Shown: positions 46,192 through 55,280 of the stretch, piece after piece
Numbering within the stretch: position 1 is the stretch's first letter
Layout of the letters: each line of letters starts with the position of its first letter
Made by a program: the position numbers and the translations under genes
Notes under the pieces: generated by a model
The model's database searches: none
What the model was told of the DNA's origin: nothing
What the model saw: only the letters and a program-made list of their open reading frames with translations
Source of the DNA: Bryobacterales bacterium
Lineage (GTDB): Bacteria > Acidobacteriota > Terriglobia > Bryobacterales > Bryobacteraceae
Assembly (NCBI GenBank): GCA_020847975.1
Contig: JADLBD010000007.1
Span: 1-64,000, forward strand
Direction of reading: 5' to 3'
DNA length: 64,000 nucleotides

Positions 46192-47354
46192 CGGGGCGCA
46201 GCGGGAACTGTCTGGCCAAACTCGAGCGCATGAACCGCGCTCTGCGCCACCAGGAATCCGATCGTGTTCCGGTGAGCGACTTTTTCTGGAGTTCGTTTCT
46301 CGAACGCTGGCGGAGGGAATTGGGGCTGCCGGCGAGCACGGACATTTACGAATACTACGATCTTGACTGGCGGCAGGCGACGCCGAACGTCGATCCGCAC
46401 ATCCGGCCGTTCGAAATCCTGGAGGAGAGCGATGAGGAGGTGATTGTCCGCACGGGGTTCGGCGCAGTCATCCGCAAGCGCTTCGATCAGCCGATGCCGG
46501 CTTTTCTGCGGTTTGAGACGGACACGATCGATAAGATGCTGGCCTTTCCGTTCGATGATCCCTGGGATGAGCGGCGTTATTTCTCGGCCGGGGATGACCA
46601 GATCAATGGGGTTGGCGACGTCTTCGCCCGCCACACGGAAGCCTGGGTAGAACGGGTGAAGGCCGTGCACGGCGAGTTTCCGATTTACGGGGGTGTGTGC
46701 GAAGGACATGAGACGCTGTGGCGCATCATCGGGCCGGAGAATACATTGATGTGGATTGGCGAATATCCGGACGAGGTGGGGCGATTTGTGGAGCGGATCA
46801 ACGCTTTCTCGCTGGAAGTGGTGAAAGCGCAGATAGCGGCCGCGGGCGGGCGGTTGGACGGGATGGTGATCTGGGGCGACGTGGCTTATCGCAAGGGCTG
46901 TCTGTTCTCGCCCGATTATTGGCGGAAGCACTTCAAACCCGGTGTCAAGGCATTGGTGGACGAGTGTCACGGGCACGGTCTGCCAGTGATCTACCACGGG
47001 TGCGGCAACGTGAACCGGATCTTCGAGGAGTTCATCGAGGCCGGCATCGATGCCTACAATCCGCTCGAGGCGAAGGCGGGGATGGATGTGATTGACCTGC
47101 GCCGGCGGTTCGGCCACCGCATTGCATTCTGCGGGAACATGGATGTGGTGGTGTGGGCGAGCGGGGACCGGGAATTGCTTCGCCGCACTGTGCTTACGAA
47201 GCTGAATGCGGCCAAAGGCGGGGGGTACATTTTTCAATCCGACCACTCGGTTCCGAGCAACGTCTCGGGCTCCGATTACGAGTACGTGGTGAACCTGGTG
47301 CGCGAGCGGGGGCGGTATCCGCTGCAACTCGAAGAGTGCGACGTGGCGGTGTGA
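46188..47354 (+). CDS. Uroporphyrinogen decarboxylase (URO-D) family protein, not HemE
   Basis: A protein of about 388 residues with the URO-D TIM-barrel fold. RMNRALRHQESDRVPVSDFF is the usual entry of the MtaA/CmuA-like branch; WGDVAYRKGCLFSPDYWRKH, VIYHGCGNVNRIFEEFIEAG and NPLEAKAGMDVIDLRRRFG complete the barrel. True HemE would show the FGGRPVWLMRQAG-type N-terminus, which is lacking. These paralogs are methyltransferase- or demethylase-like enzymes, often near sugar genes, with unknown substrate. The GTG at 46188 overlaps the fucosidase stop; ATG at 46230 is an alternative start. Confidence 0.82.
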   Translation: MTGRSGNCLAKLERMNRALRHQESDRVPVSDFFWSSFLERWRRELGLPASTDIYEYYDLDWRQATPNVDPHIRPFEILEESDEEVIVRTGFGAVIRKRFDQPMPAFLRFETDTIDKMLAFPFDDPWDERRYFSAGDDQINGVGDVFARHTEAWVERVKAVHGEFPIYGGVCEGHETLWRIIGPENTLMWIGEYPDEVGRFVERINAFSLEVVKAQIAAAGGRLDGMVIWGDVAYRKGCLFSPDYWRKHFKPGVKALVDECHGHGLPVIYHGCGNVNRIFEEFIEAGIDAYNPLEAKAGMDVIDLRRRFGHRIAFCGNMDVVVWASGDRELLRRTVLTKLNAAKGGGYIFQSDHSVPSNVSGSDYEYVVNLVRERGRYPLQLEECDVAV

Positions 47355-47358
47355 GGCG

Positions 47359-48528
47359 TCAGTTTGGGGAGCCTTCCAGGTAGCGGCGGATGCGGGCGAG
47401 GGCTTCCATGAGGTTCTCGTGGGAGTTCGCAATGGAGAAGCGCAAATAGCCTTCCCCGTAGGCTCCGAAGGCGGTGCCTGAGAGGCATGCGACGCCCGCT
47501 TCCTGTAGGAGGGCATCGGCGAGTTCCCTCGAGGAGCGGCCTGTGCCGGTGATGTTGGGGAATGCGTAGAAGGCGCCTTCGGGGGTGGGGCAGCGGAATC
47601 CGGGGAGGGCGTTCAATCCGGCGATGAAGGCGTCGCGGCGGCGGCGGAATTCACTGACCATGCGGTCCACGGCATCCTGGGGGCCGGTGAGCGCGGCCAT
47701 GCCGGCGCGCTGGGTGAAACTAGCCGTGCAGGAGTTGGAATTGACCATCAATTTATTCACGGCCTCGGCCAGCCATGCGGGCATGACGCCGTAGCCCAGG
47801 CGCCATCCGGTCATCGCGTAGGTCTTCGAGAATCCGTCGAGGATGATGGTCTTCCCGGCCATGTCCGGCTGGCTGGCGATGGATGCGGGCGCGTCTCCGT
47901 AATAGATGCGGGAGTAGATCTCATCAGAGAGTACGATGAGATCGCGTTCCCGGACGAGATTGGCGATTTCGATGATGTCCTCTTTCGGGATGACGCCTCC
48001 GGTGGGGTTCTGCGGCGAGTTGATGATGAGGAGTTTCGTTTTGTCCGTCAGTCGTTCGCGCAGGATGTTGAGGTCGAAGGAGAAGCCGCGATCTTCGAGC
48101 AGCGGGACGTAGACTCCGGTGGCGCCGAGAAAGCGCACCATCGACTCATAGATGGGAAAGCCGGGATTGGGGAAGATGACTTCGTCGCCCGGTTCGAGGA
48201 GGGCCAGCATGGGAAAGAAGAGGATTGGTTTTCCGCCCGGGACGACGCAGACGTTTTCGATGCCGGCGCGGATGCCGCGGGTGCGGCTGACGTAGCCGGC
48301 GATGATCTGGCGGAAATCGGCGTGGCCCGGGGTTGGTCCGTAGTGCGTCCAGCCCTCGTTGAGGGCCTTCTTACCGGCTTCGATGATGTGAGGCGGGGTC
48401 TTGAAGTCAGGTTCGCCTATCTCGAGGTGAATGACGCTGCGGCCCTGCGCTTCGAGGGCGCGGGCTTTTTGCAGCACTTCGAAGGCACCCTCGACAAGGA
48501 TGCGGTTCATGCGCTCAGCGAGTTTCAT
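47359..48528 (-). CDS. PLP-dependent class I/II aminotransferase
   Basis: A 389-residue cytoplasmic aminotransferase. HLEIGEPDFKTPPHIIEAG, LIINSPQNPTGGVI, VLSDEIYSRIYYGD and DGFSKTYAMTGWRLGYGVMP (PLP-binding Lys) are the class I core; GEGYLRFSIANSHENLMEAL is the C-terminal Arg region. It resembles aspartate/aromatic-type aminotransferases (AspC/AlaT branch), but the substrate cannot be fixed. The start at 48528 (MKLAERMNRILVEGAFEVL) fits relatives; no strong ribosome site is seen. It lies tail to tail with the URO-D gene, only four bases apart. Confidence 0.9.
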   Translation of the reverse strand: MKLAERMNRILVEGAFEVLQKARALEAQGRSVIHLEIGEPDFKTPPHIIEAGKKALNEGWTHYGPTPGHADFRQIIAGYVSRTRGIRAGIENVCVVPGGKPILFFPMLALLEPGDEVIFPNPGFPIYESMVRFLGATGVYVPLLEDRGFSFDLNILRERLTDKTKLLIINSPQNPTGGVIPKEDIIEIANLVRERDLIVLSDEIYSRIYYGDAPASIASQPDMAGKTIILDGFSKTYAMTGWRLGYGVMPAWLAEAVNKLMVNSNSCTASFTQRAGMAALTGPQDAVDRMVSEFRRRRDAFIAGLNALPGFRCPTPEGAFYAFPNITGTGRSSRELADALLQEAGVACLSGTAFGAYGEGYLRFSIANSHENLMEALARIRRYLEGSPN

Positions 48529-48629
48529 GGTGGTGAGGGGAGTGACGCCTAAAGTCGGCGCTCCCTCTAAATGATAGCCCCGCAAGGCGTCTCACGCCGA
48601 GCGCTGTCTTGCCGGAGCGGGGAAAGGAG

Positions 48630-49811
48630 TCAGCCGCGGCGGCTCGATCGGGCCTGCACCGTTCGCTGCGGTTCGACGGCAGCGGCTTGAGTGAGGGCGT
48701 GGTTCAGATTGAACAGCGATTGGTCCATGAGTTCCGCCATGGCTTGCATGGGGAGGCCTTCGGCGTCCTTGAAGAAGCCGAGTTTGTTGTCCGTGGGGGA
48801 GAAATCGACACGAACCCAGTCTCCGCGGCGGATCTGGTCCGTAGCGATCAGGTTGGACATGGGCTGCACGAGGAGCCGCTCGATGGAACGCTTCAAGTGG
48901 CGGGCGCCGTACTTGCTGTCGGTACCTTCATTGAGGAGGAACTCTTTGGCCTGGTCAGTAGCGGTGAAGACGAACGGGTTGTCCCCGGCGTTATTGAGAA
49001 CCCGCTGCTGCACGAGGCCGAGTTCGATGTCGAGGATCTTGCGCAGTTCAGCCTCGCCGAGAGGACGAAAGACCACGGTCTTGTCCAGGCGGTTGATGAA
49101 TTCCGGAGTGAACTTGCGCCGCGCGGCGTCAATGCCTGTGCGGGAGATCTTCGCCGCCGTTTGCTCGTCCATCTTTGCGGACTTCGAGCGCGCGGCGCTA
49201 TCAAGGGAGTGGAAGCCGAGCCGCGGAGAGAGGATGGAGTTCATCTCGGAAGCGCCGAGGTTGCTGGTCATGAAGATCATGGCTTTGCTGAAGTCGACGC
49301 GGCGGTTGTCGCCGAGGGTGAGGGTGGCTTTGTCGAGGATTCCGAGGAGGAGGTTCCAGAGGGCATCGCTCGCCTTTTCGATTTCGTCGAAGAGGACAAA
49401 GCTGATCTTGCAGGCGTCGCTGTGATAGAGGTTGAGCACTTCCTGGCTGAGGAGGGGATGGGTTTCGCGATGTCCGAGGTAGCCTGGGGGCGAGCCGATG
49501 AGTTTGGCGATTTCATGGCTGTGCTGGAATTCGGCGCAATCGATTTTGATGACAGCGCGCGAGTTTCCCACGAGGCTCTCGGCGGTGGCTTCGACGATGC
49601 GCGTCTTGCCGGAGCCTGTGGGGCCGAGGAAAAGGAAATTGCCAATGGGGCGTCCCGGCGGGGTCATTCCGGTCAAGTAGAGTTGGTAGATGTTGACAAT
49701 CTGGTCGATTGCGTCATCCTGGCCTACGATGAATCGCCGCAGCCGGCGATCGAATGATTCTGCTTCGCGCCCCGTGCGGGATGCATCGAGCGGGATACCT
49801 AACTTCGTCAT
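48630..49811 (-). CDS. Single-domain AAA ATPase of ClpB-D2/ClpA-D2 type
   Basis: A 393-residue protein consisting of one Clp/Hsp100 second AAA module. Walker A is GPTGSGKT at 63-70, Walker B VLFDEIEKA at about 139-147, followed by MTSNLGASE (sensor 1), FTPEFINRLDKTVVFRPL with the Arg finger, and the small C-terminal domain SKYGARHLKRSIERLL. The N-domain, first AAA ring and middle coiled coil of ClpB are missing, and there is no ClpP-binding IGF-type loop obvious. It could unfold or remodel specific proteins. GGGGAGA eight bases before the ATG at 49811 fixes the start; the longer open frame upstream is not coding. Confidence 0.85.
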   Translation of the reverse strand: MTKLGIPLDASRTGREAESFDRRLRRFIVGQDDAIDQIVNIYQLYLTGMTPPGRPIGNFLFLGPTGSGKTRIVEATAESLVGNSRAVIKIDCAEFQHSHEIAKLIGSPPGYLGHRETHPLLSQEVLNLYHSDACKISFVLFDEIEKASDALWNLLLGILDKATLTLGDNRRVDFSKAMIFMTSNLGASEMNSILSPRLGFHSLDSAARSKSAKMDEQTAAKISRTGIDAARRKFTPEFINRLDKTVVFRPLGEAELRKILDIELGLVQQRVLNNAGDNPFVFTATDQAKEFLLNEGTDSKYGARHLKRSIERLLVQPMSNLIATDQIRRGDWVRVDFSPTDNKLGFFKDAEGLPMQAMAELMDQSLFNLNHALTQAAAVEPQRTVQARSSRRG

Positions 49812-49999
49812 TGGTACATCTCCCCTAAACCTGCCATCCGGGCCAAACCAACCCGAGCCGACCCTGGCGCGCTTGTCGCTCCTCGCCGCGGCAATATCAT
49901 CCGTCTTTCTCCACGTGCCTCCGAGACATTCCCGGAGCAAGCGCGCTTCCAATCCCTTCCCCGACCCTTTGTAGTCCAATGCAAATCCCTCGCCTTCTG

Positions 50000-50734
50000 T
50001 TATTTAGCCGGCTTCGACGGACGCAACTCGACCCGGCTCACCATGGTTCGTTCCGGCATTTCCAAAACCATCCGTACCACTTCGGCCACGTCCTCGGGCT
50101 GAATCTTCCAATCGGCCTTGTTCTGTGAGCCGAAAAACTCTGTCGCCACGCTTCCGGGCATCACGGAGCACACTCTTACGTTATCGGCACGATGATCGAG
50201 CATCAGCGCTTCAGTGAAACCATTCAAGCCGAACTTGCTGGCGTTGTAAGCGCCGCCGCCTGGAAATGCGTTTTTTCCGGCAAGACTCGAGATGTTCACC
50301 ACAAACCCTCCATTTCCCTTGCGGAACCGTTCCATGGCCAGATGGCAGAAGTGAAAAACGCTCGAAAGGTTCGTCTCGATGGTCTGGTACCACTCCTCGG
50401 GACGAAGATCGGCGACCGGACGAAAGATTCCGATTCCAGCATTGTTCACCAGGATGTCGAGGCTACCCAAGTTATCGTCGGTATAGGAATAAAACTTTCG
50501 TATATCCCCCGCATCGGTGACATCACACTTCCCCCCAATGATCCTGCCTCCGGTTTCGGCGGCGAGTTCCTGAACGGCTTTTTGCACTCCCTCCTCCGAT
50601 CTGGCACAGATGGCGACGGCGGCTCCGCAGCCAAGCAGCATCTTCGCTATTTCTTTTCCGATCCCCCGGGTTCCTCCCGTCACGATCGCTTTCTTGCCAA
50701 ACAGCGGACTTACTTTCTCCATCGGTTGGTTCAC
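50000..50734 (-). CDS. Short-chain dehydrogenase/reductase
   Basis: A 244-residue classical SDR. TGGTRGIG at 19-26 binds NAD(P), LVNNAGIGIF and the Ser in NISSLAGK with YNASK form the active site, and SVMPGSVATEF closes it. It resembles 3-oxoacyl-ACP reductase/FabG-like enzymes, but no fatty acid genes are near. The basic Arg after the Gly motif (CARSEEG) suggests NADPH. It stands alone between the AAA ATPase gene and the heme operon. Confidence 0.88.
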   Translation of the reverse strand: MNQPMEKVSPLFGKKAIVTGGTRGIGKEIAKMLLGCGAAVAICARSEEGVQKAVQELAAETGGRIIGGKCDVTDAGDIRKFYSYTDDNLGSLDILVNNAGIGIFRPVADLRPEEWYQTIETNLSSVFHFCHLAMERFRKGNGGFVVNISSLAGKNAFPGGGAYNASKFGLNGFTEALMLDHRADNVRVCSVMPGSVATEFFGSQNKADWKIQPEDVAEVVRMVLEMPERTMVSRVELRPSKPAK

Positions 50735-50791
50735 TCCTTCCCTCTGATGCTACCGTTTTCATGACCGAAAATTGCCGCCATCGGGCTCGGT

Positions 50792-50816
50792 TACAATAGG
50801 GAAAGCGACCCGGCCC
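50792..50816 (+). promoter_or_regulatory. Candidate -10 element and start of hem operon leader
   Basis: TACAAT at 50792-50797 is a good sigma-70-like -10 about 20 bases before the hemX ATG. The matching -35 is weak (TTGCCG at 50772 would be spaced by only 14). The four hem genes behind it overlap each other or lie 3 bases apart, so this is the only visible promoter for the set. Confidence 0.35.
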
Positions 50817-51638
50817 ATGCAGGAATCGAGCGTTTTCTGGCTGCGCATCGCAGCCACCCTATATTTCTTTGGCTTGCTCCACGCCCTGATTACCCTGTTC
50901 GGGAAACGCAATATGCTTCAGCGGGTAGCGCTTTCGGGTTTCGGGGTGGCGGTTGTCCTGCACATGGTTTCGCTGGTGGAACTGACGAGGGCAACCGGGC
51001 AGCTTCCGGTGGCGAATTTTTACGAATCGGCCTCTCTGCTTGCCTTCCTGATCGCTTTGGTTTTTTTGTTCGTGCGCTGGAAATACCAGTTCGCGCCGCT
51101 ATCCATCTTCCTGCTTCCTCTTGTTTTTGTGATGACTTTGGTGGGCGCCATGGAACTGCCGGTGGCGGGATGGTCGAGTCCGGGACTGCGGGAAGGCTGG
51201 CTGCTGGTTCATGTGCTGAGCGTGCTCTCGGGTTACGCGGCGCTGTTGCTGACGGCGGGCGCTTCCATCTTTTACCTGGTGCGTGAGCGGCAGCTAAAGA
51301 ATAAGCGTCGGGGCGCCTGGTTTGACCACCTGCCCCCGCTCGGGACGCTCGATTCCATCACCACCAAAGCTTTGTCGATCTCCTTTATCTTTATCACCTG
51401 CGGCGTGGTGACCGGGCTCACATGGGCCTTCATCGAGTCGGGGACGCGCTGGATTCTGGACGCGCGCATACAGGTGGCGCTCATTACCTGGGCATTGTGC
51501 CTGGGCGCGGTGTTTCTGAGAAACATGGCCGGATGGCGCGGCAGGAAAGCGGCTGTACTTTCGATTACTCTAATGGGTTGCGCCGCGCTCACCTGGGCCG
51601 CGCATGTCGGACTACGGAAAGTCTTGCTCGAGCGATGA
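50817..51638 (+). CDS. hemX: HemX/CcsA-like cytochrome assembly membrane protein
   Basis: A 273-residue protein with about eight TM segments. It belongs to the CcsA/CcmF/HemX superfamily, but the haem-handling Trp-rich loop WGxxWxWD of CcsA reads LTWAFIESGTRWILD here, only partly conserved. This fits HemX, the membrane protein that accompanies hemA and regulates glutamyl-tRNA reductase level in Bacillus. ATGA overlap with hemA supports that role. Haem binding itself is uncertain. Confidence 0.8.
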   Translation: MQESSVFWLRIAATLYFFGLLHALITLFGKRNMLQRVALSGFGVAVVLHMVSLVELTRATGQLPVANFYESASLLAFLIALVFLFVRWKYQFAPLSIFLLPLVFVMTLVGAMELPVAGWSSPGLREGWLLVHVLSVLSGYAALLLTAGASIFYLVRERQLKNKRRGAWFDHLPPLGTLDSITTKALSISFIFITCGVVTGLTWAFIESGTRWILDARIQVALITWALCLGAVFLRNMAGWRGRKAAVLSITLMGCAALTWAAHVGLRKVLLER

Positions 51639-52894
51639 GGTTCCACATCACAGGACTGAATCACCGCACGGCGCCGGTGGAGGTACGGGAACGGGTCGCC
51701 TTCCCAGCGCAACAACTGGGCGAGGCCCTGGGACTGCTTGTGCGGGCGGGCGTCAGCGAGGGGATGATCCTGTCCACCTGCAACCGTGTCGAGGTGGCGA
51801 TCTCGCTCGACGAAGGCGATGGGGAGACAATCGTCGAACAATTTCTCGAGCAGACGCGGCAGATGCCGCGCAACCTGCTGTCGCCGCATCTCTACCATTA
51901 CCAGGGCAGGGATGCGATCCGGCATCTCTTCCGCGTGGCCGCCAGCCTGGACTCGATGGTGGTGGGCGAGCCGCAGATCCTGGGGCAGTTGAAGGACGCC
52001 TACGCCGCCGCCAAATCCTCCGGCGCGCTCAACGGCTTCCTCGACGGGCTGATGACGCGCGCCTTTTCGGTAGCCAAGCGCGTGCGGACGGAGACGGAGA
52101 TCGGGCAGAATGCGGTGAGCGTTTCCTACGCCGCGGTGGAACTGGCGCGGGAGATTTTCGGCAATTTGAACGGGCGCGCGATTTTGCTGATCGGTGCGGG
52201 AAAAATGTCGGAGTTGGCGGCGCGCCACCTGCTCCGGGCGGGGGCCAACCAGATCTACGTGACGAATCGCACCGAGGAGAAGGCGCGCGAGATGGCGGGT
52301 CTGTTCCAGGGTAGGGTGGTGGCATACGAGCAGTTCGCCTCGATGCTGGCATCAGTGGATATCGTCATCACTTCTTCCGGAGCGCCGCATTATGTTCTGA
52401 CGCGGGAAATGATGAAGGACGTGATGCACCAGCGGCGCAATCGTCCCATCTTCCTCATCGACATTGCCGTACCGCGCAATATCGACCCACAGATCAACAA
52501 GGTGGACAACGTCTTCCTGTACGACATCGATGACATGGGAAGGGTGGTGGAACAGAATCGCCTCTCGCGACAGGCGGAGGCGAATGATGCCGAGCGCATC
52601 ATCGAGGAAGAGGTGGAAAAGATGCTCGCCCGCCTGCGCGAGCGCGAGGTTACACCCACCATTGTCAGCCTGCAAAGCCAGCTCGAGCAGATCCGGCAAT
52701 CCGAACTGGACCGTGTGCGGGCGAAGCTGGGGACGCTGACCAAACAGCAGGAAGAGGCGATCGACGCCTTGACGAAAGGAATCCTGGGGAAGATCGCGCA
52801 CGGGCCAATCTCGGAATTGCGGCGGCAGGCGGGGCGCGGCGAAACGCATCACGCCATCGAATTCATACGGCGGGTCTTCCGCTTACCGGACTAA
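51635..52894 (+). CDS. hemA: Glutamyl-tRNA reductase
   Basis: A 419-residue enzyme converting glutamyl-tRNA to glutamate-1-semialdehyde, the first step of C5-pathway tetrapyrrole synthesis. MRFHITGLNHRTAPVEVRER is the standard start; the catalytic Cys49 lies in LSTCNRVEVA; MVVGEPQILGQLKDAY and the NADPH fold ILLIGAGKMSELAARHL follow; FLIDIAVPRNIDP and a C-terminal dimerisation helix complete it. The ATG at 51635 overlaps the hemX stop; the longer frame upstream is out of the family. Three bases separate it from hemC. Confidence 0.95.
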   Translation: MRFHITGLNHRTAPVEVRERVAFPAQQLGEALGLLVRAGVSEGMILSTCNRVEVAISLDEGDGETIVEQFLEQTRQMPRNLLSPHLYHYQGRDAIRHLFRVAASLDSMVVGEPQILGQLKDAYAAAKSSGALNGFLDGLMTRAFSVAKRVRTETEIGQNAVSVSYAAVELAREIFGNLNGRAILLIGAGKMSELAARHLLRAGANQIYVTNRTEEKAREMAGLFQGRVVAYEQFASMLASVDIVITSSGAPHYVLTREMMKDVMHQRRNRPIFLIDIAVPRNIDPQINKVDNVFLYDIDDMGRVVEQNRLSRQAEANDAERIIEEEVEKMLARLREREVTPTIVSLQSQLEQIRQSELDRVRAKLGTLTKQQEEAIDALTKGILGKIAHGPISELRRQAGRGETHHAIEFIRRVFRLPD

Positions 52895-52897
52895 CAC

Positions 52898-53797
52898 ATG
52901 CTTACTCTCGGCTCTCGCGGCTCACAACTCGCACTCTGGCAAGCCAACTGGGTGAAGGACCAGCTCACGGCGCGCGGCGAGGAATGCCGCATCGAGATTA
53001 TCCATACCACGGGCGACAAGATCACCGACGTGCCGCTGTCGCAAGTGGGCGCAAAGGGAGTGTTCACCAAGGAGATCGAGGAAGCGCTGCTGGCGGGGAA
53101 GATCGACCTGGCGGTTCATTCGCTGAAGGACATGCCCACGGAATTGCCGGCGGGACTCACCATTGCGGCCATTCCTCCGCGCGAGGACGCCCGCGATGCG
53201 CTCATCGGCTACAAGCTGCACGATCTTCCGCGATACTCGACGGTGGGCACCAGTTCGCTGCGCCGCACGGCCCAGTTGAAGGCCATCCGGCCGGACCTGC
53301 GCATCGAGAGCGTGCGCGGCAATCTGGATACGCGGCTCCGCAAGCGCGAGGAGGGGCAGTACGACGCGATTGTCCTGGCCGCCGCGGGGTTGAAGCGGCT
53401 CGGCTGGCATGACCGGATTTCGGAACTGCTGTCGCCCGATGTGATGTGTCCCGCCGTGGGCCAGGGTGCGCTTGCCATCGAAACGCGGGAGGACAAAGGC
53501 GCCGGCTACAACGCGGCCCGGATGTTGAACGACAACCGCACAGCCATCTGCGTGGCGGCGGAGCGTACGCTGCTTGCGGCCTTGGGCGGCGGGTGCCAGG
53601 TGCCTCTGGGAGCGTACGCGAAGAAGGACAACCTGCTTCACATCCAGGCAGTGGTGGTCTCCCCCGACGGTGGAAAGATCGTCCGCAAGAAGACCAGCGG
53701 GGATCCGCGGCATCCGGAGAAAATCGGCGAACGGCTGGCGCAGACTCTCCTCGATTCCGGAGCCGCCGACATCCTGCGGCAGGTCTACGGACGATGA
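52898..53797 (+). CDS. hemC: Porphobilinogen deaminase (hydroxymethylbilane synthase)
   Basis: A 299-residue enzyme that polymerises four porphobilinogen units into hydroxymethylbilane. LGSRGSQLALWQANWV starts the fold, HSLKDMPTELPAGLTIA has the catalytic Asp, and GTSSLRRTAQLKAIRPDLRI the substrate-binding Arg residues. Cys233 in GGGCQVPLGAYA carries the dipyrromethane cofactor. It overlaps the next gene by ATGA. Confidence 0.96.
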   Translation: MLTLGSRGSQLALWQANWVKDQLTARGEECRIEIIHTTGDKITDVPLSQVGAKGVFTKEIEEALLAGKIDLAVHSLKDMPTELPAGLTIAAIPPREDARDALIGYKLHDLPRYSTVGTSSLRRTAQLKAIRPDLRIESVRGNLDTRLRKREEGQYDAIVLAAAGLKRLGWHDRISELLSPDVMCPAVGQGALAIETREDKGAGYNAARMLNDNRTAICVAAERTLLAALGGGCQVPLGAYAKKDNLLHIQAVVVSPDGGKIVRKKTSGDPRHPEKIGERLAQTLLDSGAADILRQVYGR

Positions 53798-55269
53798 AGA
53801 CTGCCTACCTTGTAGGGGCAGGCCCCGGGGATCCGGACCTGATCACGCTGAAAGGCCAGGCTGCTCTTGCCAAGGCGGATTGCGTCCTCTACGACAACCT
53901 TGCGAATCCGGAACTGCTGAAGCTGGCGCCTTCTTCCGCGGAGCGCGTCTACGTCGGCAAGAAGCGGTCTGATCATGCGCTCAGCCAGGAGGAGATCTGC
54001 GCACTGCTCGTGTCGAATGCGCGGCAGGGCAAGTGCGTGGTTCGTCTCAAGGGCGGGGACCCGTTCATCTTCGGGCGCGGAGGGGAGGAGGCGGAAGCGC
54101 TTGCAGCCGCCGGAATACCTTTCGAGGTCGTCCCGGGAGTGACGACGCCCTTAGGCGTGGCCGCCTATTGCGGCGTGCCTCTCACGCATCGCGAGCACAC
54201 CTCGGCGGTCACATTCGTGACAGGCCACAACGTAGAAGCCATCGACTGGTCGAAGATCGGCCATTCGGAAACGCTGGTTCTGTTCATGGGCCTGACGCAC
54301 GTGCGGCGTATCGCCGCGGAGCTTATCGACAAGGGCAAGGATCCGGCCACTCCGGCGCTTGCCGTGCGATGGGCCACGCGGCCCGATCAGCAGACGGTGA
54401 CCGGCGCCCTTGCCGATATTGCCAATCTCACGGAGGCGGCGGGAATGAAGCCCCCGGTGACATTCGTGATCGGGGAAGTGGTGCGGCTGCGCGAACAGCT
54501 CAACTGGTTCGAACATCTGCCCCTTTTCGGACAGCGGATTGTCGTGACACGCGCTCGCGAGCAGGCATCCGAACTGAGCGCAAGGCTGCGCGCGCTCGGC
54601 GCCGAAGCGGTGGAGTTTCCGGTGATTGCGATGGAACCGCCGGCCGATACGGGGCCGTTCGATGCCGCCCTCGATCGCCTGGACTGCTATGACTGGCTGA
54701 TCTTCACTTCAGTGAACGGGGTGCGATTCTTTCTCGAGCGCCTGGACCGGTCCCGTTACGACCTGCGCCGGGTGAAAGCGCAACTTTGCGCCATAGGCCC
54801 CGGCACGAGGCGCGCTCTCGAAGCCCTCCACCTCAAAGTGGACCTGATGCCCGCCGAATACGTCGCGGAAAGCCTGGTGGAGGCGTTCGCGCCCTTCGAC
54901 CTCACGGGCAAGCGCATCCTGCTGCCGCGCGCCGCCGTCGCCCGCGACGTGGTTCCGCGGGAACTTACATCGAGGGGAGCGCGGGTGGATGTGGTGGAAG
55001 CTTACCGTACCGTTGTACCGGCGGACGGCGCCGCGCGGGCCGCGGAGATTTTCGCGCACCGGGTGGATTGTGTGACGTTCACGAGTTCCTCGACGGTGAA
55101 GAACTTCCTGGCGCTGGCGGGGAGGGAAGCGCTGCGGGGTGCGAGAATTGCCTCCATCGGGCCAGTGACATCGGAAACGGTCCGGATGCACGGCTTCGAA
55201 GTGAGCGTCGAGGCCGCCGAGCATACGATGGAAGGACTGGTGGCGGCTCTTTCGGCAGCACGCCGGTAG
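53794..55269 (+). CDS. cobA-hemD: Fusion of uroporphyrinogen-III C-methyltransferase and uroporphyrinogen-III synthase
   Basis: A 491-residue two-domain enzyme. Residues 1-245 are SUMT/CobA: YLVGAGPGDPDLITLKG, VVRLKGGDPFIFGRGGEEAE, VVPGVTTPLGVAAYCGVPLT and LVLFMGLTHVRRIA. It makes precorrin-2 with SAM. Residues about 250-491 are HemD: RIVVTRAREQASELSARLRA, LIFTSVNGVRFFLERL, CAIGPGTRRALEA and VTFTSSSTVKNFL. It closes uroporphyrinogen III, so the fusion feeds the siroheme/B12 branch directly. The ATG at 53794 overlaps hemC. hemB, hemL and hemE are not in the window. Confidence 0.95.
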   Translation: MKTAYLVGAGPGDPDLITLKGQAALAKADCVLYDNLANPELLKLAPSSAERVYVGKKRSDHALSQEEICALLVSNARQGKCVVRLKGGDPFIFGRGGEEAEALAAAGIPFEVVPGVTTPLGVAAYCGVPLTHREHTSAVTFVTGHNVEAIDWSKIGHSETLVLFMGLTHVRRIAAELIDKGKDPATPALAVRWATRPDQQTVTGALADIANLTEAAGMKPPVTFVIGEVVRLREQLNWFEHLPLFGQRIVVTRAREQASELSARLRALGAEAVEFPVIAMEPPADTGPFDAALDRLDCYDWLIFTSVNGVRFFLERLDRSRYDLRRVKAQLCAIGPGTRRALEALHLKVDLMPAEYVAESLVEAFAPFDLTGKRILLPRAAVARDVVPRELTSRGARVDVVEAYRTVVPADGAARAAEIFAHRVDCVTFTSSSTVKNFLALAGREALRGARIASIGPVTSETVRMHGFEVSVEAAEHTMEGLVAALSAARR

Positions 55270-55280
55270 GCGGGCAGGTC

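Noticed and set aside
46188..47354. Calling the URO-D protein HemE
   Set aside because: The N-terminal Arg-rich coproporphyrinogen-binding motif of true HemE is not present, and it is coupled to a fucosidase rather than to the hem operon.
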